DNA of 64,000 nucleotides from Glaciecola sp. HTCC2999 (GTDB lineage Bacteria; Pseudomonadota; Gammaproteobacteria; Enterobacterales; Alteromonadaceae): NCBI RefSeq assembly GCF_000155775.1, contig NZ_DS989812.1, positions 406,455 to 470,454 of the forward strand, read 5' to 3'. Shown piece by piece: positions 7,218 to 16,609 of this stretch (position 1 is its first letter; each line of letters starts with the position of its first letter). The notes under the pieces were generated by a model. It saw only the letters and a program-made list of their open reading frames with translations, ran no database searches and was not told where the DNA came from. The position numbers and the translations under genes were made by a program.

Positions 7218-9734
7218 CTATTTAAGTTCTCGCATACTTACCACTACACCATTATTGTCTTTACCAATTGTATATGGTGATATTGATATTTCAATTTGAG
7301 ATTCCTCAGATATATCAATAACCTCATGTACTGGACCACCACCATCATTGACAGAATGAATTAATTGATGCAAACCATCAAAATCAAACTTCAATGACAG
7401 GTCCATAAATGGACGGTTTAAATCGAAGTCCATAATGTTCAAGAAGTTAGTTAATGGACGTGTATATCGACGAATACGTAATTCAGAATCTAAAAACAAT
7501 ACAGCAAGTTCTGTCGCAGTTAATAAGTTCTCTAAATCGTTATTAGTATCAGTAAGCTCTACAATTTTTTGCTGATATTCACTGTTGACTGTATATAATT
7601 CTTCGTTGACTGATTGTAATTCTTCATTAGTGGATTGAAGTTCTTCATTTGCAGCCATTAACTCTTCATTACTCGATTGTAATTCTTCACTGGTGGTGTC
7701 TAAATCTTCTAGTGCTTCACGGTACATACGTTGACATTCAACAAGTGACGAATCAAGTTCTAAAATACGTTGCTGAGTTTGTTCCTCGGGGGTATATACT
7801 AAATCTCCCGTTAATACCTTACTTGAAGCATTTTCAACAAAACTTATCGCAATATATTTTTCAGCTTCATCTTCTTCATTAAAAGAAAAGCAATTGAGAC
7901 TATAACTTTTAAGCTCACCATTTGTATCGGTTTGATTAAATACACTCTCCATCAGTATGCCATTATTTTCTCTGATCACTTGATGAGCAGCAGATAAAAC
8001 ATGACTAGTTAATTCTGGCACCAGAATATCAGCTATATCATTGGTCACTTCACCAGCTTTCAACTTTGTCGTCAAAAACGAAGTATCACCATAGCTGTAT
8101 ATAAGTTGGAGTTTTGAATCAATAATAAACGTGGGTGGTAAAAACCGTTCTTGTAAGGTTTTAATACCAATTAAACGATTACGCGGCTTAACAGTACGTT
8201 TATTGATGCGTTCGATATATTGAGGAATTGTTTTCGGTTCATATCCTCCACGTCGAATACCTTGTGACGTAATTGAGGAGACTGGAATACGTAGATCCTG
8301 AGTTTTTTGATAAATACGTAATTTAGAATCGATAGTATGGAAGTAGTTAGAGAAATTCCCTGGTGATTCTGCACTACCGAGCACCATGTAGCCATTCTTC
8401 TTTAATGCAAAATGGAAAAATGCCAGTGCTTTTTGTTGTGCAGGTGTTTGCAAATAGATAAGGCAATTACGGCAACTTACGAGATCCATATTTGAAAATG
8501 GTGGATCTTGAATAACATTATGTGTTGCTAATACCACTAAGCTACGTAATTCTTTAGTGACTTGATAATTACCATCGGCTAATGTGTAAAAGTAGTTACT
8601 CAGGTAATTACTTGGGACTTCGTTACTAATACCGGTAGGGTAAATACCATTTGCAGCGTAAGCAACAGCTGTCTGGTCGATATCACTGGCAAATACTTTT
8701 ACTTGACGCTCTAAGCCTAACTCTTTAATGGTGCTGTCAAATAACATCGCTATTGTATAAGCTTCCTCACCTGTTGAGCATCCTGTTGTCCAAACTCGAA
8801 TTGGATCTTTTGGCGTTGCTTCAAGGACAAGTGGTTTGATCACTTCAACGCGTAACTTTTCCCATAACTCAGGGTCGCGGAAAAACTGTGTTACCCCGAT
8901 TAACAAGTCCTGTTTAACGAGTTCTATTTCATTTTCATTTTCTTGTAAATATTCCCAATATTCCTGTAATGACAGTTTATTGTTAATACTCATTCGATGT
9001 TCAATACGACGTGATACTGTGGATTCTTTGTATGCTTTAAAATCTAAATCTGTTTGTTTTTGAATGAGCTTTAGAATTTGCTCTAGTAAACCCGTATTTT
9101 GAGATAGATGAAATTTGAATTGATCTGTCGTAGTCGCCGTAAGTGGATGTGAAATAAAGTTTTTGATGTAGCCAGGCATTTCAGCCACTTTCAATACAAA
9201 ATCAACAGAACCTGTATTGATTGCGTTCTGCGGCATACCATTGAACTGTGCTTCCTCTGGGTCTTGAGAAATGACCATCGCACCTGCTTCTTTCATTGCT
9301 TGGATCCCACGGCAACCATCAGAACCTGTTCCTGATAATATAATACCCACCGCTTTATTTTGAGAATCTTCAGCTAATGTTCTAAAGAATTCATTAATAG
9401 GTAAATTAATTCGATTATCAGGCGGCAGTTCAGATAAATATATTTTACCGTCTGTGACCCGCATTAGTTTACCTGCAGGTATGAGATATACCGTGTTAGC
9501 TAGAAGAGTTTCGCCTTCTGTTGCCTGATGTGTAGGCATATTAGTATGCTTCTTAAGAAGCTCATCCATCATGCTTTTAAAATCAGGTGATAAATGTTGA
9601 ACCACCACATATGAACAACCTAAGTCGTCTGGCAGTGCATCAAATAATACCTCTAAAGCTTCTAAGCCACCGGCAGAAGCTCCAATGGCAACGATATGAG
9701 AGGGGGAATCATTTACTGAATCATCATTGATCAT
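7218..9734 (-). CDS. CheB methylesterase / CheR methyltransferase / PAS fusion
   Basis: An 838-aa signalling fusion. Residues about 10-190 form a CheB catalytic domain with the triad Ser20 (GASAGG), His47 (VVQHLS) and Asp139 (GTGSDG), but without the CheB receiver domain. Residues about 210-480 form a CheR methyltransferase with TQFFRDPE and the SAM-binding VWTTGCSTGEEAYT. A long coiled coil follows, rich in repeats of EELQS(S/T)NEEL at about 650-715, then a PAS domain to the end. Many relatives continue into a histidine kinase; this one stops after PAS. A separate hybrid kinase lies 124 bp upstream on the same strand. The protein probably senses through PAS and methylates or demethylates an unknown target. 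Confidence 0.9.
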   Translation of the reverse strand: MINDDSVNDSPSHIVAIGASAGGLEALEVLFDALPDDLGCSYVVVQHLSPDFKSMMDELLKKHTNMPTHQATEGETLLANTVYLIPAGKLMRVTDGKIYLSELPPDNRINLPINEFFRTLAEDSQNKAVGIILSGTGSDGCRGIQAMKEAGAMVISQDPEEAQFNGMPQNAINTGSVDFVLKVAEMPGYIKNFISHPLTATTTDQFKFHLSQNTGLLEQILKLIQKQTDLDFKAYKESTVSRRIEHRMSINNKLSLQEYWEYLQENENEIELVKQDLLIGVTQFFRDPELWEKLRVEVIKPLVLEATPKDPIRVWTTGCSTGEEAYTIAMLFDSTIKELGLERQVKVFASDIDQTAVAYAANGIYPTGISNEVPSNYLSNYFYTLADGNYQVTKELRSLVVLATHNVIQDPPFSNMDLVSCRNCLIYLQTPAQQKALAFFHFALKKNGYMVLGSAESPGNFSNYFHTIDSKLRIYQKTQDLRIPVSSITSQGIRRGGYEPKTIPQYIERINKRTVKPRNRLIGIKTLQERFLPPTFIIDSKLQLIYSYGDTSFLTTKLKAGEVTNDIADILVPELTSHVLSAAHQVIRENNGILMESVFNQTDTNGELKSYSLNCFSFNEEDEAEKYIAISFVENASSKVLTGDLVYTPEEQTQQRILELDSSLVECQRMYREALEDLDTTSEELQSSNEELMAANEELQSTNEELQSVNEELYTVNSEYQQKIVELTDTNNDLENLLTATELAVLFLDSELRIRRYTRPLTNFLNIMDFDLNRPFMDLSLKFDFDGLHQLIHSVNDGGGPVHEVIDISEESQIEISISPYTIGKDNNGVVVSMRELK

Positions 9735-9858
9735 AATATATTTGTTTTCCTAACACGCTTTTAACTGATTATAGTATGTAACTAAGATAATGCACCTATT
9801 TTTTTACACTAGAAATAAAAAGAGCAATCTTAATACTTTTATTAAGCCATTACGTTAA

Positions 9859-11784
9859 TTATTGAGTTTGGCATTGTGACTTAATGAACTGATAAAGCTC
9901 AGGTAACTTGAGCGGTTTTGTTACTATATCGGTGAATCCATGGTCAATATATAGATGCTTATTTTGAAAATTGACATCCGCAGTCAAAGCTAAAATAGGT
10001 ACCTCATTGTCATTCTCACGTATAGCTTTACACACATCGATACCATTTAATACTGGCATATGTATATCTAATATCAATAAATCAACATCTTGCATTTGAT
10101 GATAAGTTTCAAGTGCTTGCTTGCCATTATCACAGATTTGAATATTATTATTTTTATTGGCCAAGATATGCTTCAATATGGTTTGATTAGATTCATTGTC
10201 TTCAGCAATAATAATATTTAAACCCGTTAAATCGGGTGGTTCAATTTGCATTTTTAAAGATTCATTAACTGTTGGAGCATCCGTTATTGGCATTGGAGCT
10301 TGAAATGTAAATTCAGTACCCACACCTTCTTCACTTGTTACTTTTAGCTTACCAGACATTAACTCAGTTAAGCTTGTACAAATTGCTAAACCTAATCCAG
10401 TTCCACCATAGCTCCTGGTGATTGAATCGTCAGCTTGTTTGAACGGTGAGAAAATGTTTTGTAATTGGTGTTTGGGGATCCCGATACCCGTATCTTTTAC
10501 GCTTAACTCAATGCTCTCATCGTTACCAAGCAAACATATGTCAACAGAGCCTTTTTCAGTAAATTTAATCGCATTTGAAATTAAATTATTAATGATTTGG
10601 TTAAATCTGACGGGGTCTCCCACGCGATAAGGATTAAATTCAGGTGGGATAGTTAAATTAATTTCAATATCCTTATCTAAAGACAGCATAAATTTGTCGA
10701 TAGCACTTGTCAGTAACTGTTGTAAATTTATTCCAATAGACTCTATAGCCATTTGGTGTGCGTCGATTTTAGATAAATCTAAGATGTCATTGATTATTTT
10801 TAGAAGATGATCGGAAGAGTCTATGGCCATGTTAACAAGGTTTAATGAGCCGGTATCTAAATCGTAACTTTCTAGAATTTGTAACGCTCCCATAATTGCA
10901 TTCATGGGCGTTCTTATCTCATGACTCATGTTGGCTAAAAAGCGAGTTCTTGAAGCTGATGCATCTTGAGCAATGATCATATTTTCTTGAGCTTTAGTGG
11001 CTTGATTGACAATTTCTTTTTGTGAAATTTCTGATTCAGTGGTGTCTATACAGGTCCCTAATATACGTAGATTTCGCTTATTTTCATCCATATAAAATTT
11101 AGCGTTAATTCGTACATAAGAAATTCTTCCTAGTGGAGAAAGTGTGCGACAAGTGATAAGTATAGCGTTATTTTCAGCTAAGCCTCTAGAGCCTCTGTTA
11201 AATGCAGTAATAAAATCGTTGCGGTCGCTTGGGTGAATAAGATCAATCCAATGTTCGAATCGAGATACTTTTTGTTGGGGCGATAAATCAAATATCGATA
11301 ACATTGAATCATCCCAATACAATATTTGATTCTCAACATGATAATCCCAAGTACCTGTTGCTGAAGTATTTAATGCAAGCGCAATACGTTGTTTTAGGAA
11401 TTCGCTTTCAACGTTTTGATGATGTTGTTTCGTAATGTCTCGAATGATGCCATAACGTTTAGTAATGACATCATTGTCAAAATCCCCAGTCATAAAAATT
11501 TCTATTTTACGTTCTTCACCACTAGTATCACAAATATCATAGACACCCGTAAAGTTACTCTTATATTCTTCTAAAAAGTAAATATTTTGTGTCAGTCTCT
11601 TAATACTGTCAGTGGAGAAAAAACGCGTATTTTCTTCCAGCGAAGGAACGTAATCTTTAGAGCAACCAAAAATTACATATACATAATCACTCCAAGTCAT
11701 AACATTGGTTGTGTAATCATATTCCCATAGACCAGATAATGTCTTGCTCTCAATGATGTGATTGTATTTTTGGTAAAGAAGCAT
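9859..11784 (-). CDS. PAS-PAS hybrid histidine kinase with receiver
   Basis: A 641-aa kinase without a visible membrane segment, so probably cytoplasmic. Two PAS/PAC units occupy about residues 10-120 and 130-255. The HisKA box FLANMSHEIRTPMNAIMG has His288. The HATPase has N boxes NNLISNAIKF, DTGIGIP and GGTGLGLAI. A receiver at about 523-638 carries EDN and phospho-acceptor Asp573 in LILDIHMPV. There is no separate output domain, so it should pass phosphate to an unlinked partner. It lies 48 bp after yfbR and 124 bp before the CheB-CheR fusion, all on the minus strand, which suggests one signalling unit. The ribosome site is weak, so the exact start is uncertain. Confidence 0.9.
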   Translation of the reverse strand: MLLYQKYNHIIESKTLSGLWEYDYTTNVMTWSDYVYVIFGCSKDYVPSLEENTRFFSTDSIKRLTQNIYFLEEYKSNFTGVYDICDTSGEERKIEIFMTGDFDNDVITKRYGIIRDITKQHHQNVESEFLKQRIALALNTSATGTWDYHVENQILYWDDSMLSIFDLSPQQKVSRFEHWIDLIHPSDRNDFITAFNRGSRGLAENNAILITCRTLSPLGRISYVRINAKFYMDENKRNLRILGTCIDTTESEISQKEIVNQATKAQENMIIAQDASASRTRFLANMSHEIRTPMNAIMGALQILESYDLDTGSLNLVNMAIDSSDHLLKIINDILDLSKIDAHQMAIESIGINLQQLLTSAIDKFMLSLDKDIEINLTIPPEFNPYRVGDPVRFNQIINNLISNAIKFTEKGSVDICLLGNDESIELSVKDTGIGIPKHQLQNIFSPFKQADDSITRSYGGTGLGLAICTSLTELMSGKLKVTSEEGVGTEFTFQAPMPITDAPTVNESLKMQIEPPDLTGLNIIIAEDNESNQTILKHILANKNNNIQICDNGKQALETYHQMQDVDLLILDIHMPVLNGIDVCKAIRENDNEVPILALTADVNFQNKHLYIDHGFTDIVTKPLKLPELYQFIKSQCQTQ

Positions 11785-11832
11785 TCTGCGATTGACTATT
11801 TAAATTTAAAAAATGTTACTTATTACTTTAAT

Positions 11833-12438
11833 CTACTTTGTGTTTTTTGCCAGTTCATCTACGCCTACTGCGCAATTTTCTTCAAAACACTCTCTGAAAT
11901 ACTTAACTTCAGGCATATCATCAGAAAATGTTGCTAGCATTCGTTCTAGGCGAGTTTTAACGGGCTCAAATTCATGGTTTCCAAAACGAATTTCATCACA
12001 TGCCTTTAAATAGGCAGATAATAGATCTGCTGCTTTGACAATTTTCTTATAGGGAGTGGGCACCTGATTCTGCACTAATAAATGACCAAATATGGGTTGT
12101 AAATCGCTGGGTAATGTATGCAAGCATTCAATTTCAGCTAATTCTTCGAGTTTTTTAAATTCACGGGTTAAGGTCGGGTTATGATATTTAGTCACATGGT
12201 TAATATCTTGTAATTTTGTTTCGCTGACTTCGTGGTATAAGGCAATAGTTGCTGCTTTTTCTGGTTCCAGTTGTCCATCAAAGTAAGTGTTACGAATTAC
12301 TGCTAGTAAATGAGCAATCACAGCAACTTGGTGAGAATGTTCGGCGACATTTTCGGGTTTAATGGTATGCATCAATGCCCATCTTTTGATAAGAGGCATT
12401 CGTAACAGCCAAGCTAGAAAAGTACTTTTTTGAATCAT
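11833..12438 (-). CDS. yfbR: 5'-deoxynucleotidase YfbR-like HD protein
   Basis: An HD-superfamily phosphatase acting on deoxyribonucleoside 5'-monophosphates in E. coli. It aligns over the full length: FLAWLLRMPLIKRWALM, NVAEHSHQVAVIAH with the first metal His, and VKAADLLSAYLK with the last metal Asp. The signature HD is here HE (IALYHEVSE), and the following segment that reads TGDLPTPVKY in E. coli is LQDINHVTKY. The start at 12438 (MIQKST) matches E. coli; a TTG nine bases upstream is possible. It lies directly after alaA, the same pairing as in E. coli. Confidence 0.85.
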   Translation of the reverse strand: MIQKSTFLAWLLRMPLIKRWALMHTIKPENVAEHSHQVAVIAHLLAVIRNTYFDGQLEPEKAATIALYHEVSETKLQDINHVTKYHNPTLTREFKKLEELAEIECLHTLPSDLQPIFGHLLVQNQVPTPYKKIVKAADLLSAYLKACDEIRFGNHEFEPVKTRLERMLATFSDDMPEVKYFRECFEENCAVGVDELAKNTK

Positions 12439-12443
12439 CTCTA

Positions 12444-13661
12444 TCAACGTTGTTGGTAATGATTGAAAAATTGACCTATACGACCAATTGCAGGAGCTAA
12501 TACATCCGTATGGGGTAAAAATACGAGTCTAAAATAACAGCCTTGATTTAAATTGAAAGCTCGCCCATGGACCAGCAGAATTTTCTCACTTTCGAGTAAA
12601 TCAAAAATCATTTTTTCATCATTGTGGATATTGAACTTTTTAGCGTCAACTTTAGCGAAACAATACATCGCACCTTTTGGCGGAACGCAGGAGATACCGT
12701 CAATCGCATTTAATGCAGTCGTTGCAGCATCACGTTGTAATTTTAATCGCCCAGTGTCATGAATTAGGTCATTGATGCTCTGATATCCACCTAATGCGGT
12801 TTGAATTGCATGCTGACAAGGCACATTTGCACACATACGCATTGAACTAAGCATATTTAGTGCATCTATGTATTCTTGGGCTATTCGTTTATTTCCAGAA
12901 ACGAGTAACCAACCAGCTCTAAAACCAGCCACTCTATAATTTTTAGATAAACCGGACATAGTCACAATAAATACATCGTTGGCTAAGGACGCGATGCACG
13001 TATGTTGAGCATCATCATATAGAATCTTGTCATATATTTCGTCACTGTAGATCACGAGATTATGTTCACGTGCTAATGCCACGATATCGAGTAATAATGC
13101 TTTTGAATATACTGCACCAGTAGGGTTATTAGGATTAATCAATACGATAGCTTTGGTTTTGTGATTAATTTTACTTTTAATATCATCAATATCAGGAAAC
13201 CAGCCTGCCTGTTCATCACACACATAATGCACTGGAGTACCTGAAGATAAACTCACTGCAGCTGTCCATAATGGATAATCTGGCGCGGGTAGTAGTACTT
13301 CGTCACCTTGATTGAGTAATGCCTGCATGCTCATCATGATCATTTCACTGACACCATTGCCTATGAAGATGTCTTGAGTCGTGGTATTGCGAACGCCTTT
13401 TTGCTGGTAGTACTGCATTACCGCTACTTTCGCAGCGTAAATCCCAGTTGCTTCAGAATATCCTTGGGCTGAAGGTAAATTATAGATGACGTCTTTTAGA
13501 ATGTCGTCAGGTGCTTCAAAACCAAATGGGGCAGGGTTGCCGATGTTTAATTTTAAAATACGGTGACCTTCCTCTTCCATTGCTCTTGCTTTTGCATGGA
13601 TAGGCCCTCTAATGTCATAACATACATTGTCGAGTTTATTTGATTTACCAATTTGATACAT
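12444..13661 (-). CDS. alaA: alanine-synthesising aminotransferase AlaA
   Basis: A fold-type I PLP aminotransferase that makes alanine from pyruvate and glutamate. The N-terminus DIRGPIHAKARAMEEEGHRILKLNIGNPAPFGF is characteristic of AlaA (YfbQ). NPNNPTGAVY, YSDEIYDKI and the PLP lysine in MSGLSKNYRVAGFRAGW are present. At 405 aa it equals the E. coli protein. yfbR follows after five bases, as in E. coli. The facing gene at 13761 is divergent, so the roughly 100-bp gap should contain both promoters. Confidence 0.94.
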   Translation of the reverse strand: MYQIGKSNKLDNVCYDIRGPIHAKARAMEEEGHRILKLNIGNPAPFGFEAPDDILKDVIYNLPSAQGYSEATGIYAAKVAVMQYYQQKGVRNTTTQDIFIGNGVSEMIMMSMQALLNQGDEVLLPAPDYPLWTAAVSLSSGTPVHYVCDEQAGWFPDIDDIKSKINHKTKAIVLINPNNPTGAVYSKALLLDIVALAREHNLVIYSDEIYDKILYDDAQHTCIASLANDVFIVTMSGLSKNYRVAGFRAGWLLVSGNKRIAQEYIDALNMLSSMRMCANVPCQHAIQTALGGYQSINDLIHDTGRLKLQRDAATTALNAIDGISCVPPKGAMYCFAKVDAKKFNIHNDEKMIFDLLESEKILLVHGRAFNLNQGCYFRLVFLPHTDVLAPAIGRIGQFFNHYQQR

Positions 13662-13760
13662 AAGGATGAACTTTACTTAAACATGAATGGTCTATATTGC
13701 TTTAGCATACCTTATGTGCGCTGCGTGTTATAGTGTTTAAGAGGGTTTATTACAACGAAT

Positions 13761-14198
13761 ATGGCAAAAATATTAAGAAATTCGTCTCATCGTCTTTCCC
13801 CACTTAATGGCTCCGTCGTATGCTGTGATATTTATGGTGCGTTTATTCATACCGGCATATGGTTAAATGGAGGTATTGTTGAGCTTGCAGGTTCTGGACT
13901 GGTCCGTCATATTTCACCGAATCGATTTTTGCAAGGACGCTCAGGTGACCATATTTTCACATTGGGTAATGACACCGCTAATGTTTTAAATAGTTATCAC
14001 GCTGCAGAAAATGCGCAGAGCCGAATTTATGAATATATCAATTATGATGTAATGAGTCATAACTGTAATCGCTTTGTAGCAACCTGTTTTGACTTGCCTC
14101 ATTCACGTGAAATAATGTTCTTCAGCGAATTAACCGAAAAACTTTCAAACTTTTTTCAATGTTCACTCGTATTTTACAAAATAGATACAAATTTTTAA
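13761..14198 (+). CDS. LRAT/NC-domain-like protein
   Basis: A 145-aa protein resembling the permuted papain-like NC/LRAT family (lecithin-retinol acyltransferase and its bacterial relatives). The catalytic pattern is visible: His30 in FIHTGIWL, a strand GGIVELAG, and the Asn-Cys pair with Cys102 in SHNCNRFVATC. No signal peptide or membrane segment is evident. In bacteria such proteins are mostly uncharacterised; a thiol acyltransferase or lipid hydrolase activity would fit the fold. It is followed 25 bp later by a DUF2189 membrane protein and may form a pair with it. Confidence 0.7.
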   Translation: MAKILRNSSHRLSPLNGSVVCCDIYGAFIHTGIWLNGGIVELAGSGLVRHISPNRFLQGRSGDHIFTLGNDTANVLNSYHAAENAQSRIYEYINYDVMSHNCNRFVATCFDLPHSREIMFFSELTEKLSNFFQCSLVFYKIDTNF

Positions 14199-14223
14199 CA
14201 TATCTAAAACTTGGAATATAATA

Positions 14224-15018
14224 ATGTCTAAAGAATTTGACCAGTTACCAGAAAATGCGATTACTCAAAGCCGTATTTCTAGAGTGATCCCTTGCCGAGA
14301 ACTTGATGTCGGAGATCCGATTAAATGGTTATCACTCGGTCTTCAAGACGCACGCCATGCACCATTTCTCACTATTTTTTATGGCATTATATTCGCTATT
14401 ATTCCTTGGGGGATTAGTGTGTTAGTTGCATTAACAGGCTGGCATTTAGTTATATTACCTGCACTGGTCTGTTTTATGATGTTAGGACCCTTTTTAGCCG
14501 CAGGTTTATATGATGTATCTTGGGAGTTTGAAAAACAACACTCTCCATCATTACGACATTCACTTCGAGCAATTAAACGAAATGCTGTTAATGAATGGGC
14601 TTTTGGTTTAATGCTGATGATCATTATGATATTTTGGCTTAGAGTTGCAGCTTTATTACATGCTTTTTACCCACAATACTTAGATCCAAGTTTAATCAAT
14701 TTATTACCCTTTTTAGCTGTTGGTACTTGCATAGGTGCAATATTTACAGTCATTGTGTTCTTTTTGACAGCGTTTACTCAGCCTATTCTGATGGAGCGTC
14801 AAGTTGATTTGGCTACCGCGGTACTGACAAGTATGAACGCTGTTTGGTCAAACAAAGTGCCAATGTTAATTTGGGGATCTATCATATTTGCAGCGGTGGC
14901 AGTTGGGTTTGTAACAGGCTTTATTGGATTTATTATTCTAATGCCGATTATCGGGTATGCATCATGGCATAGTTATATTGATACTATCGCAACAAAGCGA
15001 GAACGTAACTTTGAATAA
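14224..15018 (+). CDS. DUF2189 integral membrane protein
   Basis: A 264-aa inner-membrane protein. Six or so hydrophobic segments are visible, for example FLTIFYGIIFAIIPWGISVL, LVILPALVCFMMLGPFLAAG and the final GFVTGFIGFIILMPIIGYAS. The N-terminal region with DPIKWLSLGLQDARHAP is characteristic of the DUF2189 family. The function is unknown. No catalytic motif was recognised. It is probably cotranscribed with the LRAT-like gene. Confidence 0.8.
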   Translation: MSKEFDQLPENAITQSRISRVIPCRELDVGDPIKWLSLGLQDARHAPFLTIFYGIIFAIIPWGISVLVALTGWHLVILPALVCFMMLGPFLAAGLYDVSWEFEKQHSPSLRHSLRAIKRNAVNEWAFGLMLMIIMIFWLRVAALLHAFYPQYLDPSLINLLPFLAVGTCIGAIFTVIVFFLTAFTQPILMERQVDLATAVLTSMNAVWSNKVPMLIWGSIIFAAVAVGFVTGFIGFIILMPIIGYASWHSYIDTIATKRERNFE

Positions 15019-15146
15019 TCTCACCATGAGAACGTTGACAACGTACGGGGTGTTTACTAAAAGATAATCATTTAGGAATGAATTGGTAATAGGTGATTAA
15101 GTTTTTGTTTGATATAATTTAGCGACCGTTTTACCAATGAGATGAA

Positions 15147-15992
15147 ATGATGTGGCAATGCCCGATTTGCGATTCTGTATTATATACGCCAAATGATTCG
15201 GTTCATCGTGATAATACTTGGCGTTGTCAACAATCACATTGTTTTGATGTAGCAAAACAAGGATACGTCAACCTGTTACCTGTTCAATTTAAACACTCAT
15301 TGGATCCTGGTGATGATAAAAGCATGGTCAAAGCGCGTGAAGTATTCTTGAATAACGGACATTATGAACCGTTAATACAAGCGATTGCCAGTGATCTCCA
15401 AGGTCGAATTTCTCAAGATAAGACTTATCATCTTTTCGACGCAGGTTGTGGAGAAGGTTATTATTTACGTCGATTAAATCAGTTATTAGAAAGTCATGAC
15501 ATTACCTATTACGGTAATGATATATCAAAAAATGCTGTGCTTCGGGCTGCCAAACAAGCCCATTCTATGACAGCAAATCATCAATACATTGTGGCTTCTT
15601 CGTATCATTTACCAGTAAGTAAACACAGTGTTGATGTGCTATTGCAAGTGTTTGCTCCTATACCAAGTACAGAAGCGTTACGCATTCTTAAAAGAGGAGG
15701 TTTATGGTACCAAATCGTTCCCAATACCCTTCACCTGCAGGAATTTAAATCGCTATTGTATACAAATATCCAATCTCATGACCCTCATCAAGAGTTGGAT
15801 GTTAATTTAATCAACGAATTTGATGTGAATTTCACTTTGTCGTTATCTTCAGAAGAAAAAGCCCACCTTATGGCAATGACACCCTATGCGCACAGTGCGA
15901 CAGAAGATAAACGAAATGCCTGCATTAACAGTAACTCCTCATTGACGATTGCATTTAAGGTATATGTATATCAACAATTTTTAATGGATTAA
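15147..15992 (+). CDS. rlmA: 23S rRNA (guanine-N1)-methyltransferase
   Basis: Methylates G745 of 23S rRNA using SAM. A zinc finger is formed by CPICDSVL and the later CQQSHCFD cysteines at residues 5-29. The family segment GYVNLLPVQ is followed by the SAM-binding motif FDAGCGEGYYLRRL. The length of 281 aa fits RlmA. Two adjacent ATG codons at 15147 and 15150 make the start ambiguous by one residue. A TATAAT-like element lies at 15113-15118. gmhB follows eight bases after the stop. Confidence 0.9.
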   Translation: MMWQCPICDSVLYTPNDSVHRDNTWRCQQSHCFDVAKQGYVNLLPVQFKHSLDPGDDKSMVKAREVFLNNGHYEPLIQAIASDLQGRISQDKTYHLFDAGCGEGYYLRRLNQLLESHDITYYGNDISKNAVLRAAKQAHSMTANHQYIVASSYHLPVSKHSVDVLLQVFAPIPSTEALRILKRGGLWYQIVPNTLHLQEFKSLLYTNIQSHDPHQELDVNLINEFDVNFTLSLSSEEKAHLMAMTPYAHSATEDKRNACINSNSSLTIAFKVYVYQQFLMD

Positions 15993-16000
15993 GGAATTTC

Positions 16001-16609
16001 ATGCTACCTGGTCAACGGATTTCAAGTATCGTTTCGCAACATGCTATTAAAAAGGCTGCTTTTTTTGATCGCGATGGCATTATTAATGTCAATCATGGAT
16101 ATGTTCATTCGATTGAAAAGTTTGAATTTATGGATGGTATTGTTGAAGTTATGTTGCATGTGCAATCGCTTGGATATGATATTGTCGTGGTAACAAACCA
16201 ATCGGGTATCGCTCGAGGTATGTACACTGAAGATGACTTTATGTTGTTAAATAAATGGATGTGCGAACAGTTAATAGAACAAGGTATAGTAATTACGCAA
16301 ACATATTTTTGTCCACATCATCCTTCTGTTGGTGATAGCATCTATACCAAAGATTGTGAATGTCGCAAACCCAAAGCTGGCATGTTGTTTCAAGCAGCTA
16401 AAGATTATGACTTTAAATTAGAACGCAGTATTTTCATAGGAGATAATCGCTCCGATATGGAGAGTGCCATTGCTGCAAAAATTCGTTCAGGGTATTGGTT
16501 AACCAGTACCAAAGATCGTGGAAAAGTATTCACAATACTATCTCAACACTCAAACCTAACGACCTTATACCAAATCAATGAACTAAGAGAGTGTCTTCAT
16601 TTAATTTGA
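16001..16609 (+). CDS. gmhB: D-glycero-manno-heptose 1,7-bisphosphate 7-phosphatase
   Basis: A HAD-family phosphatase of the ADP-heptose pathway for LPS core. The nucleophile motif AAFFDRDGIIN, the VVTNQSGIARG second motif and FIGDNRSDM third motif are all present. The zinc loop with CPHH and CECRKP is diagnostic of the GmhB/HisB-N group. At 202 aa it is slightly longer than usual because of about 17 extra N-terminal residues. AAGGA sits five bases before the ATG. Its 3' end overlaps the convergent yejM by 13 bases. Confidence 0.88.
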   Translation: MLPGQRISSIVSQHAIKKAAFFDRDGIINVNHGYVHSIEKFEFMDGIVEVMLHVQSLGYDIVVVTNQSGIARGMYTEDDFMLLNKWMCEQLIEQGIVITQTYFCPHHPSVGDSIYTKDCECRKPKAGMLFQAAKDYDFKLERSIFIGDNRSDMESAIAAKIRSGYWLTSTKDRGKVFTILSQHSNLTTLYQINELRECLHLI

